Source: Daphnia carinata | Lineage: Eukaryota > Arthropoda > Branchiopoda > Diplostraca > Daphniidae | Assembly: GCF_022539665.2 (NCBI RefSeq) | Contig: NC_081340.1 | Coordinates: 5,269,357 to 5,333,356, forward strand | Length of the DNA stretch: 64,000 nucleotides | Direction: 5' to 3' | Part shown: positions 62,552-64,000 of the stretch, in pieces | Layout of the letters: the number at the start of each line of letters is the position of its first letter | How positions within the stretch are numbered: the first letter of the stretch is position 1 | The notes under the pieces: model-generated | Seen by the model: the letters and a program-made list of their open reading frames with translations, nothing else | Told to the model about the DNA's origin: nothing | The model's database searches: none | Translations under genes and position numbers: made by a program

Positions 62552-64000
62552 TTAAAACGCATTGCTCTCGCTCCACTTCTCGGAATCTCGTTTCAATCTA
62601 ATCAGCCCCATTAGCAAAATGCATGCAATAGCGCCTTCCACCACAAAATTGATCTGCGCAAAAAAAAAAAATAACGCCGTATTAATCAAAATTTTACCGA
62701 GAATTCAAAAAGGAAATAATTGCGTACCTGTGGGAAAGAGTGAATGAAAGCGTTGTAAAGATGCGTGTACACCGACTTATCCACCGTCTGCCAAATGGCT
62801 TCCATAAGTCCGAGAAATGCCAATATTTTGCCAACATCGCATTTGTCTGGTACGCTTGTTATGAGAGACCGCAGGGCTGGTTCGATGCTTGTTTTAAGAG
62901 AACCTAGAAAAGCTGCAACTATCACCAGCCACCACACAGATGGCGCGATAGTGCTGGCTAACACTATGTTCCAGAGAGCGATAGATACCAATCCGAAGAT
63001 TGCGACAGTGTAATCCGAAAGGTGGTAAGACGACGCCACTCCGACCCACACAACCATTGCGATTAGATGGAGGAAGTCACTTGCTCCCGACCATGTTGAA
63101 AACTGGCCAACATCCCATTCGAGCACCACACGCGCCCACAAGTAAACCTGCAAGTAGAAATGAAGTTGTTTGCGTATGTTTTGGAGGTAAAAGAAAGGAA
63201 AAAGGATTCACTTGATGTCCGTGGGCAAGATAAACACCCAATTTGATTGCTGTAAGTAGAAACAAATAAACTCGAACGCGATGAGGGTAACGTTTAAAAA
63301 CTGTTTGGTACAAGTCGATTATAAATGGAAGGGTTTTCTCCTGCTGTATCGTTCCACTCGGCTTTGCGATGCTTTCTTTAACGACGGCTGCGGTAAAAAT
63401 GAGGCACATTGACCACAGGATGGCGGAGACAGCGAACACGGTTATGTAGCCGTAATTTTGGTACAACCATACACCGAGTAATGTACCCAGCGGTTTGCCC
63501 ATCGACCATACAGCGTCCATCCATCCCATTCGTTTTGTACGCCTTTCCGTCGTCGTGATGTCAGCTAAATAGCTGTAAACTGCCATGTTGAAAAGGACCC
63601 AATTTCCTGTTATGTTAATCGCAAACGAAGCAATGTATAGAATTTCCACAGGCCAGGATGGATCAAGAATGACGAGAAGGTAAACCATGGCGTAGACTAC
63701 GAATCCGCTTAGCACGATCACCATAGGTAGTTTTCTACCGTATCGATCGCTGATTGATCCAATCAAAAAAATGACCAGGACAGGCAAGATGCTGGCCATT
63801 AAGCCTTGATAATAGTGCAAATTATTTTGGTAGATTTGAACTGCTTTCTGATCGTAATGATTTTGGTCGTAAATTTTTTGAAATTTTTCTTTCATTTGTT
63901 TCTTTTGTTTTTCATTACCTGAATCTCCGAATGATTTCCATCGTCCATTGCCAAACAGTCTTTTTCGGTAAAATTAAGGTTAACTCGACATACGCGATCT
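62552..64000 (-). CDS. SLC46-type major-facilitator transporter, copy C (5' end outside window)
   Basis: Minus-strand exons 64000-63919 (cut by the window end), 63847-63212, 63147-62728 and 62653-62552 are in phase. The visible part starts DRVCRVNLNFTEKDC (extracellular loop), then GSISDRYGRKLPM, RTKRMGWMDAVWSMGKPLG, YLWARVVLEWD, and ends EKWSESNAF. Exon sizes 636, 420 and 102 equal those of copy B. The first exon and the start of the second lie beyond 64000. A third tandem member of the array; function as for the family. Confidence 0.9.

Noticed and set aside
1-64000. CRISPR arrays, operons, bacterial insertion sequences, tRNA genes
   Set aside because: The window is eukaryotic with spliced genes. 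No direct-repeat arrays, transposase frames or tRNA cloverleaf motifs were noticed, although a tRNA or covariance scan was not run.

Overview
This window is animal nuclear DNA, most probably from an arthropod and plausibly a branchiopod crustacean such as Daphnia. Reasons: genes are split by GT-AG introns, many only 55-80 bp long; the trithorax protein is of the arthropod kind, with a Cys-rich nuclear-receptor-like zinc region; there is a U2 snRNA gene close to the insect sequence; and genes are closely packed in the right-hand third. Exon joins below were read by eye and checked for phase. The species is inference.

Left part (1-20 kb): the 5' half of an immunoglobulin-superfamily adhesion gene of nephrin/Kirrel type lies on the minus strand. 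Its small signal-peptide exon sits at about 6.7-6.8 kb and a probable 5'UTR exon at 7.86-7.92 kb. The rest is intronic or intergenic DNA crowded with A/T homopolymers, short microsatellites and a few long G runs. From 20.8 to 29.8 kb (minus) lies a complete trithorax/KMT2A-type histone H3K4 methyltransferase: 18 coding exons, 2526 residues, with PHD fingers, extended PHD, FYRN, a Taspase1-like site, FYRC, Win motif, SET and post-SET.

Middle part (30-42 kb): a 4.9-kb stretch without genes, then an intronless PGAP4-type GPI-glycan glycosyltransferase (plus), then a RhoU/V-type small GTPase (minus) with a 3.4-kb intron. The RhoU-like gene shares a 531-bp divergent intergenic region with a mitochondrial alanyl-tRNA synthetase gene (plus, 42.6-46.1 kb).

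Right part (46-64 kb) is compact: an aspartate-dehydrogenase-domain protein (minus), a small N-myristoylated stathmin-domain-like protein (plus), a TMEM145/GPR180-type seven-helix protein (minus), an unrecognised multi-span membrane protein (minus), the mitochondrial import pore TOM40 (minus), a probable spliced noncoding transcript (plus), and three tandem SLC46-type major-facilitator transporters (minus, the last cut by the window end). A U2 snRNA gene and a perfect 25-bp hairpin lie between the first and second transporters. The genes do not form one pathway. Themes are chromatin control (trithorax), cell-surface and secretory functions (IgSF, PGAP4, TMEM145, SLC46), mitochondrial function (AARS2, TOM40) and splicing (U2).
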